From Austwickia sp. (lineage in GTDB: Bacteria; Actinomycetota; Actinomycetes; Actinomycetales; Dermatophilaceae), in the NCBI GenBank assembly GCA_016699675.1, contig CP064985.1, forward strand, positions 1,922,001 to 1,986,000: a DNA stretch of 64,000 bases, read 5' to 3'. The position numbers and the translations under genes are program-made. Positions 33,563-44,771 of this stretch are shown here, in pieces. Every line of letters begins with the position of its first letter. The first letter of the stretch is position 1. The notes below the pieces were generated by a model, which did no database searches, had not been told where the DNA came from, and saw only the letters and a list, made by a program, of their open reading frames with translations.

Positions 33563-35068
33563 TCAGCCCAGGCAGTCGAGCCGGGCTGACCCGGTCAGGC
33601 GCGAGGCGACCAGCAGGTCCTCACCGCGCGCGGTCAACCGGGCCGGCTCGGCGTCGGCGGGCGCGAGCCCGGTCGGCGCGGACGCCCAGGACACGGCCCC
33701 GGTGTCCAACCGCAGGGCGGTCACGCTCCCGGACCCGCCGCGTCCGCTGACGATCACGGTGCCGGAGGTGCACACCGCCGACGTGGGGACCTGCCCGTCG
33801 ATCGGCGCGCGCCACATCTCGGCCCCCGTGGCCGGCTCGATCGCCGCGAGCTCCGGCCCGGCGGTCCCCGCGCTGGCCACCACGAGGCGACCCCCGCAGG
33901 CGGCCAGCGGACGGGCCGCCGGCATGGTCCAGGCGGGCTGCGCGTGTCGGGCATCGGCGTACGCGACCAGCTCACCCGCCGCCGACCCCGTTCCGCCCGC
34001 GCTCGCCCAGCGGCTGGCCAGAAGTGGCAGCCGCGTGGCGTCGTCGTGCGCGCCCACGACGGCGGGGATGCCGGCCAGGGCGGGTCCGCCCGCGACCGCC
34101 GACCACTCGCCTTCGTTGGCGGCGACGGGCTGGGCCGACCCCTCGAGCGGCACGATCGCCGCCCCGGGGCGCCGATCCGCGGCGAGCGTCCCGTCCGCGG
34201 CCGCGGCGACGAACTCCCGCCCTGCGACGCTGACGCCCGTCACGGCGACGGCCCCGCCGGTGACGAGGACCGCGCCCGGCATGCTGCCCGGGGCGCCGTG
34301 CTCGCTGCGGGTCCAGGTGACGTCGCCGGTGGGTTCGACCCGGGTGAGATCGATGCGGGTCCCGTCGGCGTCCGGGGTCGCCGACACGACGTACGTCGTC
34401 TCGCCCGCCACCGCGATCCGCGCCACCCGGCCGGGCACGGGCACGCGGCCGATCTCCCGGCCGTCGCCGGGGTCGAGGAGAACGACGCGACCCGCGTCCG
34501 CGGTACGTTCCCCGCAGGCGAGCAGCCTCGCCGTCGCGGCGCACTCGGGGACATCCCCCAACACCGGCCCCCGCCAGCGGATCTCACCGGTTGCGGAGTC
34601 GATGCCGGCAACACGCGCGGTCGCCGTCGCTTGCGCCCCCAGGCCCCCGACGCCGCTTGCCAGCGCAAGCACCGGGCCGTCGGGCCGGTCGTCCGATCCC
34701 GCGGGGGGTCCCGCCGTGATGACCTGAATGCGGGGCGTCATCGCGCCCGGATCGTTCAGGAGGTCTTCCGCGGTCGTGCTCCAGCGCACCTGTCGCGGGC
34801 GGTCGCCGCCGCGCACGACGCCGTACGTCGTGGGAGTCGCCGGGGCCAGGTCGCGCGCGGACACGACCGCCGGTTCGGCGCGGGAGGCCAACCGGGGTAC
34901 GGCGTACGCACCCACGCCGGCCAGCCCGGCCAGTGTGGCGGCGATGACGCCGACGCGCAGGAGGCGGGCCGAGGACACCCCGGAACCCCCCGGTCCCCTC
35001 GTCGTGGTCCGGTGGGCCGCCCGCGACACGGGGGCGTGCGCGGCGGGGTGCGTGGCGTCCGCCGTCAT
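33563..35068 (-). CDS. Membrane-anchored PQQ-like beta-propeller protein
   Basis: 501 residues. One N-terminal membrane segment (LLRVGVIAATLAGLAGVGAY, about 35-55) anchors a large extracytoplasmic domain of repeated PQQ-propeller blades, visible as IDSATGEIRWRGPV, VEPTGDVTWTRSEHG, IEPATGAEMWRAPI and LRLDTGAVSWASAP. Several paired cysteines (PECAATARLLACG; PLAACGG; SAVCTSG; final LDCLG) suggest outside disulfides. Such proteins can be scaffolds or sensors rather than dehydrogenases, and no metal/PQQ ligand set is evident. ATG 35068. Divergent from the M18 aminopeptidase gene. Confidence 0.82.
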   Translation of the reverse strand: MTADATHPAAHAPVSRAAHRTTTRGPGGSGVSSARLLRVGVIAATLAGLAGVGAYAVPRLASRAEPAVVSARDLAPATPTTYGVVRGGDRPRQVRWSTTAEDLLNDPGAMTPRIQVITAGPPAGSDDRPDGPVLALASGVGGLGAQATATARVAGIDSATGEIRWRGPVLGDVPECAATARLLACGERTADAGRVVLLDPGDGREIGRVPVPGRVARIAVAGETTYVVSATPDADGTRIDLTRVEPTGDVTWTRSEHGAPGSMPGAVLVTGGAVAVTGVSVAGREFVAAAADGTLAADRRPGAAIVPLEGSAQPVAANEGEWSAVAGGPALAGIPAVVGAHDDATRLPLLASRWASAGGTGSAAGELVAYADARHAQPAWTMPAARPLAACGGRLVVASAGTAGPELAAIEPATGAEMWRAPIDGQVPTSAVCTSGTVIVSGRGGSGSVTALRLDTGAVSWASAPTGLAPADAEPARLTARGEDLLVASRLTGSARLDCLG

Positions 35069-35217
35069 CGCGCCCCCGATTCCCCTGTGGCCCGGGCCCA
35101 CCTGTCGGCCCGGCGCTCTCACCAGCCGAATCGGCGGGCAGCGTGCATTCCCAAGCGGTTTGGCCGCCGCGCTCGAACGGCCACCGGCTCGGCCCGGCGC
35201 CGACTTACAGTGGCGAC

Positions 35218-36621
35218 ATGGAGCACTCCGTCGATCGCGACGCCGCCGCCCTGCTGCGGTTCGTGGACGCCTCGCCCTCGCCGTACCACGCCGTCGCCAC
35301 CGCGCGCGCGGCGCTGGTCGCGGCCGGCTTCGTGGAGCTCGCCGAGACGCAGGAGTGGCCGGGGGAGCCGGGCCGGTACGTCGTGGTCCGCGAGGGCAGC
35401 CTCGCCGCCTGGTCCACCGTGCACCTGCCGGCGACGGCACCAGCTCCCGGCTCGGCCGCCGCTCCCGGCTCCGCCGGCTCCCCCGCCGCGCCGGTCCCGG
35501 CGTTTCGGCTTGTCGGCGCGCATACCGACTCACCGAACCTGCGGGTCCGCCCCCAGCCTGACGTGACGCGCCTGGGTTGGGACCAGCTCGGGCTGGAGGC
35601 GTACGGCGGTGCGCTGCTGAACTCCTGGCTCGACCGCGATCTGGGCCTCTCGGGGCGGGTCGCCGTGCGTGCCGGCGCACGGCAGGGGGACGCCGCGCCG
35701 CACGGCGTACAGCTCCTCCTCTGGCGCCACGGCGAGCCGCTGCTGCGCATCCCGCAGCTGGCCATCCACCTGGAGCGCGGGGTCAACGAGAACGGCCTGA
35801 CGCTGAACCCGCAGGCCCACCTCGTGCCGGTGTGGGGGGCGACCGGCGCGGCCCCGGCGTTCCGGGACTGGCTCGCCGAGCAGCTTGACGTGCCGCCCGC
35901 GGACGTTCTCGCCTGGGACCTCATGACGCACGACCTCACGGCGTCGACGCGCCTGGGTCGCACCGGTGACCTCATCGCCGCGCCGCGCCTCGACAACCTC
36001 GGCTCGTGCTGGGCCGGGACACAGGCGCTGGTCGAGGCGTGCGAACGGATCGCCGCGGGCGGTACGACGGCGGCGACGGGCGGGGCGCCGTACGTGCCCC
36101 TCCTCGTCCTCTTCGACCACGAGGAGGTGGGATCGCGGACGAACCGCGGCGGGGACTCCCAGTTCCTGCCCGCGGTACTGGAGCGGATCGTCCTGGCGCG
36201 CGGCGGCGACCGGCAGGACGTGCTGCGCTCCCTGGCGGGGTCGCTGATCTGCTCGGCGGACATGGCGCACGCCGTCCACCCGAACTACGCCGATCGGGCC
36301 GAGCCGCAGCATCAGGTGCTGCTCGGCCACGGCCCGGCGGTGAAGGTGAACAGCAAGGCCCGGTACGCCTCCGACGCCACCGGCATCGCCGCCGCCCGCC
36401 TCGCCGCGGAGCAGGCCGGGGTGCCGCTCCAGGCGTTCGTGACCCGCGGCGACCTGCCGTGCGGCTCGACGATCGGGCCGATGAGCGCGTCCCTGACCGG
36501 CGCGGTCACCGTCGACGTGGGCGCCCCGATGCTGTCGATGCACTCCGCGCGCGAGCTGACCGGCGCGGCGGACATGGCGGCCTACGCCGCGCTGCTGACC
36601 GCCTTCCTCGCGCCGGCCTGA
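35218..36621 (+). CDS. M18-family aminopeptidase
   Basis: 467-residue cytosolic zinc aminopeptidase of the M18 (aspartyl aminopeptidase, ApeB) family, which removes N-terminal, mainly acidic, residues. All metal/catalytic motifs are present: VGAHTDSPNLRVRP (first His), PRLDNLGSCWAG (bridging Asp), LFDHEEVGSRTNRGG (catalytic and ligand Glu), SADMAHAVHPNY (Asp ligand) and MLSMHSARE (last His). Dodecamer formation is usual. A short low-complexity insert (GSAAAPGSAGSPAAP, around residue 78) is strain-like. ATG 35218 was chosen over 35143 because homology starts at HSVDRDAAALLRFV. The stop codon TGA is the first triplet of a GAMAP element. Confidence 0.95.
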   Translation: MEHSVDRDAAALLRFVDASPSPYHAVATARAALVAAGFVELAETQEWPGEPGRYVVVREGSLAAWSTVHLPATAPAPGSAAAPGSAGSPAAPVPAFRLVGAHTDSPNLRVRPQPDVTRLGWDQLGLEAYGGALLNSWLDRDLGLSGRVAVRAGARQGDAAPHGVQLLLWRHGEPLLRIPQLAIHLERGVNENGLTLNPQAHLVPVWGATGAAPAFRDWLAEQLDVPPADVLAWDLMTHDLTASTRLGRTGDLIAAPRLDNLGSCWAGTQALVEACERIAAGGTTAATGGAPYVPLLVLFDHEEVGSRTNRGGDSQFLPAVLERIVLARGGDRQDVLRSLAGSLICSADMAHAVHPNYADRAEPQHQVLLGHGPAVKVNSKARYASDATGIAAARLAAEQAGVPLQAFVTRGDLPCGSTIGPMSASLTGAVTVDVGAPMLSMHSARELTGAADMAAYAALLTAFLAPA

Positions 36622-36694
36622 CCGTTCGTGACCAGCGCAAAGGGTGCCATGGCACCAAAAGGGCAGGTCACGAACGGTCGGCCCTGTGGATAAC
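36619..36694. repeat. GAMAP palindromic element, copy 7 (at the M18 stop codon)
   Basis: Nearly perfect copy: GACCGTTCGTGACC, centre GGTGCCATGGCACC, GGTCACGAACGGTC, then CCTGTGGATAAC (TTATCCACA inverted) ending 36694. The first TGA of the element serves as the stop codon of the aminopeptidase. With 14-bp perfect arms it could also fold into a terminator-like hairpin. Confidence 0.92.
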
Positions 36695-36780
36695 CTCCGG
36701 GGGGCGCTGTCGTGCGGGCCTAGCCTGGCGGGGTTCCGTCCCGCGACGGCCCGCGCGACACTGGGGGAGGAGGAGGCCCG

Positions 36781-37371
36781 ATGACGATGAGCGTGACCGC
36801 ACGCGAGCTGGTTGGCTCCGCCATGACGTTGCCGCAGTGGGATGCCCTCGGCGAGACCGAGGAGCGGTACGAGCTGGTCCAGGGCGTCCTGATCATGGCA
36901 GCAAGCGAAATGTCCGGCAATCGGCGCATCGTGACCCGACTGGTGCGGTTGCTGGACGCCGTGCCCGGCGTCGAGGTGGTCTGCGACATGGACGTCACGG
37001 TCGACGCCGACCCGGACTGCCCCACGGTGCGCTGCCCGGACGTGAGCGGGCTGCGGCGGTGGCCCGGCGACGTGCCGCGGCTGGACAGCGCCGACCTGCT
37101 GCTGGTGGTAGAGGTGGTCTCCCCTTCCAGCCGGCAGGAGGACTGGGTGGTCAAGCGCGACGAGTACGCCGCAGCCGGCATCCCCGCCTACCTCGTCGTC
37201 GACCGGCACCGCGGCGAGGTCGGGTTCTTCACCCGCCCGGTCGAAGGACGGTACGCCGAGACGCGGGTGGCCGCCGCCGTCGAGGTACCGCTCCTGGGCG
37301 CGCTCCTGCGCGTCGACCCGCATGAACTCGCGGGCACCGAGCCCCAGGGAGAGCCCGGCCACACCGTGTGA
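36781..37371 (+). CDS. Uma2-family (DUF820) endonuclease-fold protein
   Basis: 196 residues. Matches the Uma2/DUF820 restriction-endonuclease-like fold: MTLPQWDALGETEERYELVQGV at the N-terminus, RCPDVSGLRR, then the core LLLVVEVVSPSSRQEDWVVKRDEYAAAGIPAYLVVD with the PD...(E)VVSPSS...K/Y catalytic arrangement intact. The family is abundant in cyanobacteria and actinobacteria and its role is unsettled; proposals include mobile-element or defence-linked nucleases. It sits between the palindrome at the M18 stop and ppdK. ATG 36781 has GGAGGAGG close upstream. No partner toxin/antitoxin or transposase is visible. Confidence 0.88.
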   Translation: MTMSVTARELVGSAMTLPQWDALGETEERYELVQGVLIMAASEMSGNRRIVTRLVRLLDAVPGVEVVCDMDVTVDADPDCPTVRCPDVSGLRRWPGDVPRLDSADLLLVVEVVSPSSRQEDWVVKRDEYAAAGIPAYLVVDRHRGEVGFFTRPVEGRYAETRVAAAVEVPLLGALLRVDPHELAGTEPQGEPGHTV

Positions 37372-37556
37372 CCGGTGTCACGGCGAGATCCGGGGAGTGG
37401 GCCGGGAAAATCGCCCATCGGGCGTCCAGACGATGAATTCGCAGGTCCGCCGGTCGAAAGAGGACGTTTGACCCACCAGTAGCGTGGATCACAGCCCCTA
37501 GGCTGTGGGCGGCCCCGACTGCGACGTACGGGGATAACGCGATTGGGAAGGTACTC

Positions 37557-40259
<2,703 letters not shown>

Positions 40260-40275
40260 GGCTCTGACACCAACT

Positions 40276-40320
40276 ACGGCCCGCCCCGGCGTACGCACGA
40301 CGTACGTCGGGGCGGGCCGT
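40276..40320 (+). terminator. Terminator-like hairpin after ppdK
   Basis: Long inverted repeat starting ACGGCCCGCCCCG (40276) and ending CGGGGCGGGCCGT (40320), with the inner pair CGTACG/CGTACG. It lies 17 bases after the ppdK stop. No T-run follows, as is common in high-GC actinobacteria. Confidence 0.8.
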
Positions 40321-40440
40321 TGCCGTGCCGCGCGACGTGCCCACCCGCCTACCCCGCCCGCCCCGCCCGCCCGCCCCGCCCGCCTGCCCCGCCCGCCTAC
40401 CCCGCCCGCCTACCCCGCCCGCCCCGCCTACCCCGCCCTC
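40321..40440. repeat. C-rich tandem repeat (CCCGCCTACC type)
   Basis: About 100 bases (40337-40440) of imperfect tandem units such as CCCGCCTACC, CCCGCCCGCC and CCGCCTGCCC. Intergenic, between the ppdK terminator and a palindromic element. Likely variable in copy number. Confidence 0.8.
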
Positions 40441-40443
40441 AGA

Positions 40444-40519
40444 TGAGGCGCCTCACTTGGAGGCGGGAGAGCACACGTATGTACGTGTGCTGTCTCGACG
40501 TGAGCTGAGGCGCCTCACC
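40444..40519. repeat. TGAGGCGCCTCA palindromic element, copy A
   Basis: Two perfect 12-bp palindromes TGAGGCGCCTCA (40444-40455 and 40506-40517) flank a hairpin with stem GCACACGTA/TACGTGTGC (40471-40490). The second copy is at 59503-59579 with the same order but a different stem sequence. Both are intergenic and both adjoin GC-rich tandem repeats. Confidence 0.8.
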
Positions 40520-40523
40520 TCGG

Positions 40524-40612
40524 GGCGGGAACGCACTCGGGCGGGACACGGTCAGGGCGGGACACGCTCAGGACGGGACACGGTCAGGACGGGAACGCAC
40601 TCAGGGCGGGGG
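40524..40612. repeat. Tandem repeat, GGGCGGGACACGGTCA type
   Basis: Four to five degenerate units of about 15 bases (GGGCGGGACACGGTCA, GGGCGGGACACGCTCA, GGACGGGACACGGTCA, GGACGGGAACGCACTCA) between the palindromic element and the HAD gene. The HAD gene promoter would have to lie within or beside this array. Confidence 0.75.
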
Positions 40613-40630
40613 GGATCGGACCACGCCAGA

Positions 40631-41458
40631 ATGGCGACCATGGCCATCAGCGCACCACCACTCGACCCGCCGTACATCGACGCCTGGCTCACCGACATGG
40701 ACGGCGTCCTCGTTCACGAGGAGCACGCGATCCCCGGCGCCGCCGACTTCGTCGAGGCGCTCAAGGCGTCCGGCGTACGGTTCCAGGTCCTCACCAACAA
40801 CTCGATCTTCACCCCGCGTGACCTGCGGGCCCGCCTGCTCGGCAGCGGCATCGACGTGCCGGAGGCCAACATCTGGACCTCCGCGCTGGCGACCGCGCGC
40901 TTCCTGAAGGACCAGCGGCCCGGCGGTACGGCGTACGTCATCGGCGAAGCCGGTCTGACGACCGCGCTGTACGAGGCGGGGTACACGATGGCCGTCCGCG
41001 ACCCCGACTACGTCGTACTGGGGGAGACGCGCACGTACTCCTTCGAGGCCATCACCCGCGCCATCCGGCTGGTGGAGGCCGGCGCACGGTTCATCGCGAC
41101 CAATCCCGACGTGTCCGGCCCCAGCCAGGAGGGCACGCTGCCGGCCACGGGTTCGGTGGCGGCGCTGATCACGGCGGCGACGGGACGTACGCCGTACTAC
41201 GTGGGCAAGCCCAACCCGCTCATGATGCGCACCGCCCTGAACCGCATCGAGGCGCACTCCGAGCACACCGTGATGATCGGCGACCGGATGGACACCGACG
41301 TGGTCAGCGGCCTGGAGGCAGGCATGCGGACGATTCTCGTGTTGTCCGGATCGACGAGTGCGGCGCAGGTGGAGACGTTCCCATACCGGCCCACGCGGGT
41401 GGCCGACTCGATCGCGGACGTCGTCCCGCTGGTGGCGGAGCGCCTCCGCCGCGACTGA
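40631..41458 (+). CDS. NagD-type HAD-IIA phosphatase
   Basis: 275-residue cytosolic HAD phosphohydrolase of subfamily IIA (NagD-like), acting on nucleotides or small phosphorylated metabolites. Motif I is AWLTDMDGVLVHEE (nucleophile and acid Asp), motif II VLTNNSIFTPRDL, motif III Lys in YYVGKPNPLMM and motif IV VMIGDRMDTDVVSGLEAG. The C2B-type cap lies between motifs II and III. Two starts, ATG 40631 and ATG 40640, are possible; neither has a strong ribosome-binding site. Stands alone, followed by a hairpin. Confidence 0.93.
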   Translation: MATMAISAPPLDPPYIDAWLTDMDGVLVHEEHAIPGAADFVEALKASGVRFQVLTNNSIFTPRDLRARLLGSGIDVPEANIWTSALATARFLKDQRPGGTAYVIGEAGLTTALYEAGYTMAVRDPDYVVLGETRTYSFEAITRAIRLVEAGARFIATNPDVSGPSQEGTLPATGSVAALITAATGRTPYYVGKPNPLMMRTALNRIEAHSEHTVMIGDRMDTDVVSGLEAGMRTILVLSGSTSAAQVETFPYRPTRVADSIADVVPLVAERLRRD

Positions 41459-41480
41459 GCGGCCGGACCCGAGGGCCGGC

Positions 41481-41510
41481 CCTGAGCGCCGCCGGCTCGC
41501 GGGGCTCAGG
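41481..41510. terminator. Hairpin between convergent genes
   Basis: Stem CCTGAGC (41481-41487) / GCTCAGG (41504-41510) in the 64-base gap between the convergent HAD and holin-like genes; likely serves both directions. Confidence 0.5.
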
Positions 41511-41522
41511 CAGTGGTCGGGA

Positions 41523-41900
41523 TCACCGCCGGCTCGGGGTGAGCATGCCGGAGAGGGCCCCGCTGACCAGGCTGATGATCACGGACCCGAACACCGCGGG
41601 CCAGAACCCGCTCACCTGGAACCCCAACCCGAGCTGGCCCGCGAGCCACGCGGCGAGCTGAAGCATCAGCGCGTTGATGACCAGCAGGAACAGTCCCAGG
41701 GTCAGGATCACCAGGCAGCTCGTCACCGCCGTCACCAAGGGTTTGACGAGAGCGTTGACGGCCCCGATGAGCACCGCCACCCCCAGCAGGGTCAGCGCGA
41801 CGGCCGCATTGTCGCGGCCGCTCACCTCGATTCCCGGGACCAGCCAGGCGGCCAGCCCGGTCGCGACGGCAACGGCGACGGTACGCACGATGAAGGCCAC
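41523..41900 (-). CDS. Small four-helix membrane protein (phage holin 4_2 / YvlD-like family)
   Basis: 125 residues from GTG 41900 with four hydrophobic segments: FIVRTVAVAVATGLAAWLVP, NAAVALTLLGVAVLIGAVNA, VTSCLVILTLGLFLLVINAL and WPAVFGSVIISLVSGALSG. The pattern, including VNALVKPLVTAVTSCLVILTLG, is that of the YvlD/'phage holin family' small membrane proteins that are widespread in actinobacteria and not phage-encoded. Role unknown, perhaps in envelope stress. An upstream ATG at 41945 in frame gives only an acidic, unconserved extension. Confidence 0.88.
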   Translation of the reverse strand: MAFIVRTVAVAVATGLAAWLVPGIEVSGRDNAAVALTLLGVAVLIGAVNALVKPLVTAVTSCLVILTLGLFLLVINALMLQLAAWLAGQLGLGFQVSGFWPAVFGSVIISLVSGALSGMLTPSRR

Positions 41901-42079
41901 GCCCTCATCCTCACACGGCGCCGCGTCGGTGGATCCCTGTGGCACGGATCACGATTCGCGCGCGCCGCGGCCCCGATCCTGGACGGCCGCCGAGATGGTC
42001 CCTACCGTGAGGAGGGACTGCGCGATCAGCGGGCTCAAGGCATCGAGGGCCGGCTCGCCGGCTACGGGAGGGGATCGCG

Positions 42080-43345
42080 ATGAGCGCACGGGGGACGCGG
42101 CGCGGCGCCGTGTCCGCCGCTGGGTTGTCCGGGGGGTCGCGGAGCCGCGTACGGCGTACGCCGGCGCTTCTCCTCGCCGCCACGGCGCTGGCCGGCCTCA
42201 CCGCGGGTTGCTCCGGCGTCAGCCTCTCCAGCGCCTCGTCCTCGCCCAGCTCGGCCAAGTCGCCGGCCAGCTCCACGTCGACGTCAGCGGAGCCGACCAA
42301 GCCGCCCGCTCCACCGGATGCCACCCTGGCCGACCTGAGCGACATCGTGGTCCCCGCGTATTGCCAGCAGCCCCCCACCCGCCTGCACAACGGCACGATC
42401 GGCCCCACCTCGGAACCGTCGACGAGTCCGGGTGAGGGCGCCAGCAGTGCCAGGACGTCGACCAGTTCGGCGAGTACGGCCGGCTCCTCCGCGACCAGCT
42501 CAGGCGGCTCCGCGAACGCCTGGCGTCCGGGCCGGCCGCCGGGGGCGTCCCGGACGGGCGCATCGGGGTATGGCGAGCTGTCCATGACGGGCCCCGAGTC
42601 TCCCGTTCTGGCCGACGTCAACGGCGATGGGGCCAAGGAGGTCGTGGCGCAATACACCTGCAACGCAGGCGGCACGACGTGGCCGGCCATGGTGGTGATC
42701 GTCAAGCACGGCGGCGAGGTCATCGGCAACGTGAAGCTCGGCGACATTGCGAGGACCGACCACGCCCACGTCACCGCGTGGCGCCCCACGGACGGCGGGC
42801 TCGCCGTGGACTGGGTCGCCTACGAGGGGGAGGGTCACGACAAGCGACCGTTCGAGAACCTGCTGTCGTTGGGCGGTTCGACGCTGAGCTTCGCGCCCAC
42901 CGAGCGCGGCCGGTCGCTGGGGCAGACCACGATCGTCGACGGGGCCGGGACCAGCTCGTTCGTCACGCCCACCGGCAAAATCGCATGCACCCTCGACGGG
43001 ACGAAGGTGACCTGCGCCGCGTCGCAGCCCTCGTGGAAGCCGGAGGGGGACCCCGGGTGCGGGACCGTCGACGCGGTGGTGCTGCGCAACGGGACCGCGG
43101 CGTACGGCTGCACCTCCGGCGCCCCGTTCCGGGAGGCGGCGGGCAACACCGCGCCCCGTTGGCAGCGGCAGGGGTCGGATCCGACCATCCGGACCCAGTA
43201 CGGCGAGGCGGCCGGCCTGGCCTTCGGGCGTACCCTCACGACCGGCCAGGTCACCTGTACGGCCGCCATGAGCGGTGTGACCTGCACCGACCCGCTGTCG
43301 GGGCACGGCTTCACGGTGACCGGCGACACGGCGCGCCTCTTCTAA
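42080..43345 (+). CDS. Putative lipoprotein with Ser/Thr-rich linker
   Basis: 421 residues. Lipobox LLLAATALAGLTAGCSG puts the lipidated Cys at residue 44. Then Ser/Pro/Thr-rich linkers (typical cell-wall spacer) surround a short conserved-looking segment (ATLADLSDIVVPAYCQQPPTRL), with a second half that begins at VLADVNGDGAKEVVAQYTCN. The VNGDGAKEVV motif resembles FG-GAP/VCBS calcium-binding repeats of integrin-like propellers. The C-terminal domain has paired Cys (KIACTLDGTKVTCAA; GCGTVD; VTCTAAMSGVTCTD) fitting disulfides outside the cell; the two CxxDGxxVxC-like units look like an internal duplication. GGAGGGG precedes ATG 42080. Function unknown. Confidence 0.8.
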   Translation: MSARGTRRGAVSAAGLSGGSRSRVRRTPALLLAATALAGLTAGCSGVSLSSASSSPSSAKSPASSTSTSAEPTKPPAPPDATLADLSDIVVPAYCQQPPTRLHNGTIGPTSEPSTSPGEGASSARTSTSSASTAGSSATSSGGSANAWRPGRPPGASRTGASGYGELSMTGPESPVLADVNGDGAKEVVAQYTCNAGGTTWPAMVVIVKHGGEVIGNVKLGDIARTDHAHVTAWRPTDGGLAVDWVAYEGEGHDKRPFENLLSLGGSTLSFAPTERGRSLGQTTIVDGAGTSSFVTPTGKIACTLDGTKVTCAASQPSWKPEGDPGCGTVDAVVLRNGTAAYGCTSGAPFREAAGNTAPRWQRQGSDPTIRTQYGEAAGLAFGRTLTTGQVTCTAAMSGVTCTDPLSGHGFTVTGDTARLF

Positions 43346-43717
43346 GGGGCGCTGGGCCGGCCTTGAGGGATGGCCGATGGGGTGGGGCCGCCAAACTCGT
43401 CACTGCCGACGATCATTACCTCCTGTTTGGCGGCGCAGGCGCGCGCGGGACGGGGTATTGATCGTTGCGGGGAACGCCTCCACGGCGTCGGGTTCGGCCG
43501 CAGGGCAGCTCACGATTGGTCGATCGCCCCCCGCAATCGTGAGCGGCAACCGCGACCGTGAGCGCTCGCCGTGACGGTTGCGGTTACCGATGACGGTGGT
43601 GGTTGTCCCCGCAACCGTGAGTGTCAACCGCGACCACGAGCACTAACCCCATCCGTGAGCGCTCACCGCAACCGTGAGCGTCAATCGCGACCGTGAGCCG
43701 TTCGCGGGCCGTCCGAG
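43346..43717. repeat. 372-base convergent spacer with a CAACCGTGAG repeat array
   Basis: No gene supported. From 43509 to about 43700 a decamer of the type CAACCGTGAG recurs about nine times, some inverted: CTCACGATTG 43509, CAATCGTGAG 43533, CGACCGTGAG 43553, inverted in CCGTGACGGTTGCGG near 43569-43583, CAACCGTGAG 43612, CGACCACGAG 43631, ATCCGTGAG 43651, CAACCGTGAG 43669, CGACCGTGAG 43689. They group in units of roughly 40-55 bases. It lies between convergent genes, so promoter function is unlikely; an iteron-like protein-binding array or degenerate satellite is possible. Confidence 0.75.
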
Positions 43718-44701
43718 TCAGGCGACGGTCAGGATCACCTTGCCGATGTGCTGGCCGTCCTCGAGGATCTGGTGGGCCCGCGCCGCCTCCTCGAGGGGAA
43801 CCGTCTCGTGGACCAGCGGTACGACGCGGCCAGCCTCGACCAGCGGCCAGACGTGCTCGCGAACCGCGGCCACGATGGCAGCCTTCTCCTCGTCGGGCCG
43901 GGCCCGCAGCGAGGTCGCGATGACGGCGCCGCGCTTGGCCAGCAGTGCGCCGATGTTGAGCTCGGCCTTGGTGCCGCCCTGCATCCCGATGATCACCAGG
44001 CGCCCGTTGGTGGCGAGGGCCTTGATGTTGCGGTCCAGGTACTTCGCCCCGATCAGGTCGAGGATCACGTCCGCGCCTCGCCCACCAGTTGCCCGCCGGA
44101 TCTCCTCGACGAAGTCCGCGTCCCGGTAGTTGATGAGGATCTCCGCGCCGAGCCCCCGGCAGGCCTCCAGCTTGGCGGTGCTGCTCGCGGTCACCGCGAC
44201 CGTGGCTCCGACCTCGCGCGCGAGCTGGATCCCCATCGTGCCGATCCCGGACGACCCGCCGTGGAACAGCACCGTCTCGCCCGGCCGCAGGTGCGCGGTC
44301 ATGAACACGTTGGACCACACCGTGCACGCGACCTCCGGCAGCGCGGCGGCCTCGACGAGACTGAGCCCGCTCGGCACGGGCAGCACCTGGCCGGCCGGCA
44401 CGGCCACCTTCTCCGCGTAGCCGCCCCCCGCCAGCAACGCGGAGACCTCCTGGCCGACCCGCCAGGTGGTGACGTCCGCGCCCACGGCGGAGACGGTGCC
44501 CGCCACCTCCAGCCCGGGCAGCTCCGAGGCGCCGGGCGGCGGCGGGTAGAAGCCGCGGCGCTGCAGCAGGTCGGCGCGGTTGACGCCGGCGGCGGCTACG
44601 TCGATGACGATGTCCCCCGCGGCGGGCGAGGGGTCCTCGACCTCGTCAGGCACCAGTGCGTCGATGTTCTCGCCGGGGGTGGGAATCGTGATGGCCCGCA
44701 T
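43718..44701 (-). CDS. NAD(P)H:quinone oxidoreductase, zeta-crystallin-like
   Basis: 327 residues of the zinc-independent quinone-oxidoreductase branch of the MDR superfamily, reducing quinones or enones with NADPH. It starts MRAITIPTPGENIDAL, has NRADLLQRRGFYPPPPGAS (family signature), the substrate-side LPEVACTVWSNVFM, the nucleotide-binding HGGSSGIGTMGIQLAR, and the NADPH-region INYRDADFVEEIRRATGG. The zinc-binding Cys sets are absent, as expected. ATG 44701. No partners; it converges with the lipoprotein gene across the repeat array. Confidence 0.95.
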   Translation of the reverse strand: MRAITIPTPGENIDALVPDEVEDPSPAAGDIVIDVAAAGVNRADLLQRRGFYPPPPGASELPGLEVAGTVSAVGADVTTWRVGQEVSALLAGGGYAEKVAVPAGQVLPVPSGLSLVEAAALPEVACTVWSNVFMTAHLRPGETVLFHGGSSGIGTMGIQLAREVGATVAVTASSTAKLEACRGLGAEILINYRDADFVEEIRRATGGRGADVILDLIGAKYLDRNIKALATNGRLVIIGMQGGTKAELNIGALLAKRGAVIATSLRARPDEEKAAIVAAVREHVWPLVEAGRVVPLVHETVPLEEAARAHQILEDGQHIGKVILTVA

Positions 44702-44771
44702 GGCATCACCTTAGGGCCGCGCCCCCGCGGCGAAGCGGCCCGGGCCGGGGCCCTCGATCAGCGGCGGCCGC

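Noticed and set aside
43509..43700. CRISPR array
   Set aside because: Repeat words are about 10 bases, vary in spacing and orientation, spacers are not unique sequence of constant length, and no cas genes exist in the window.
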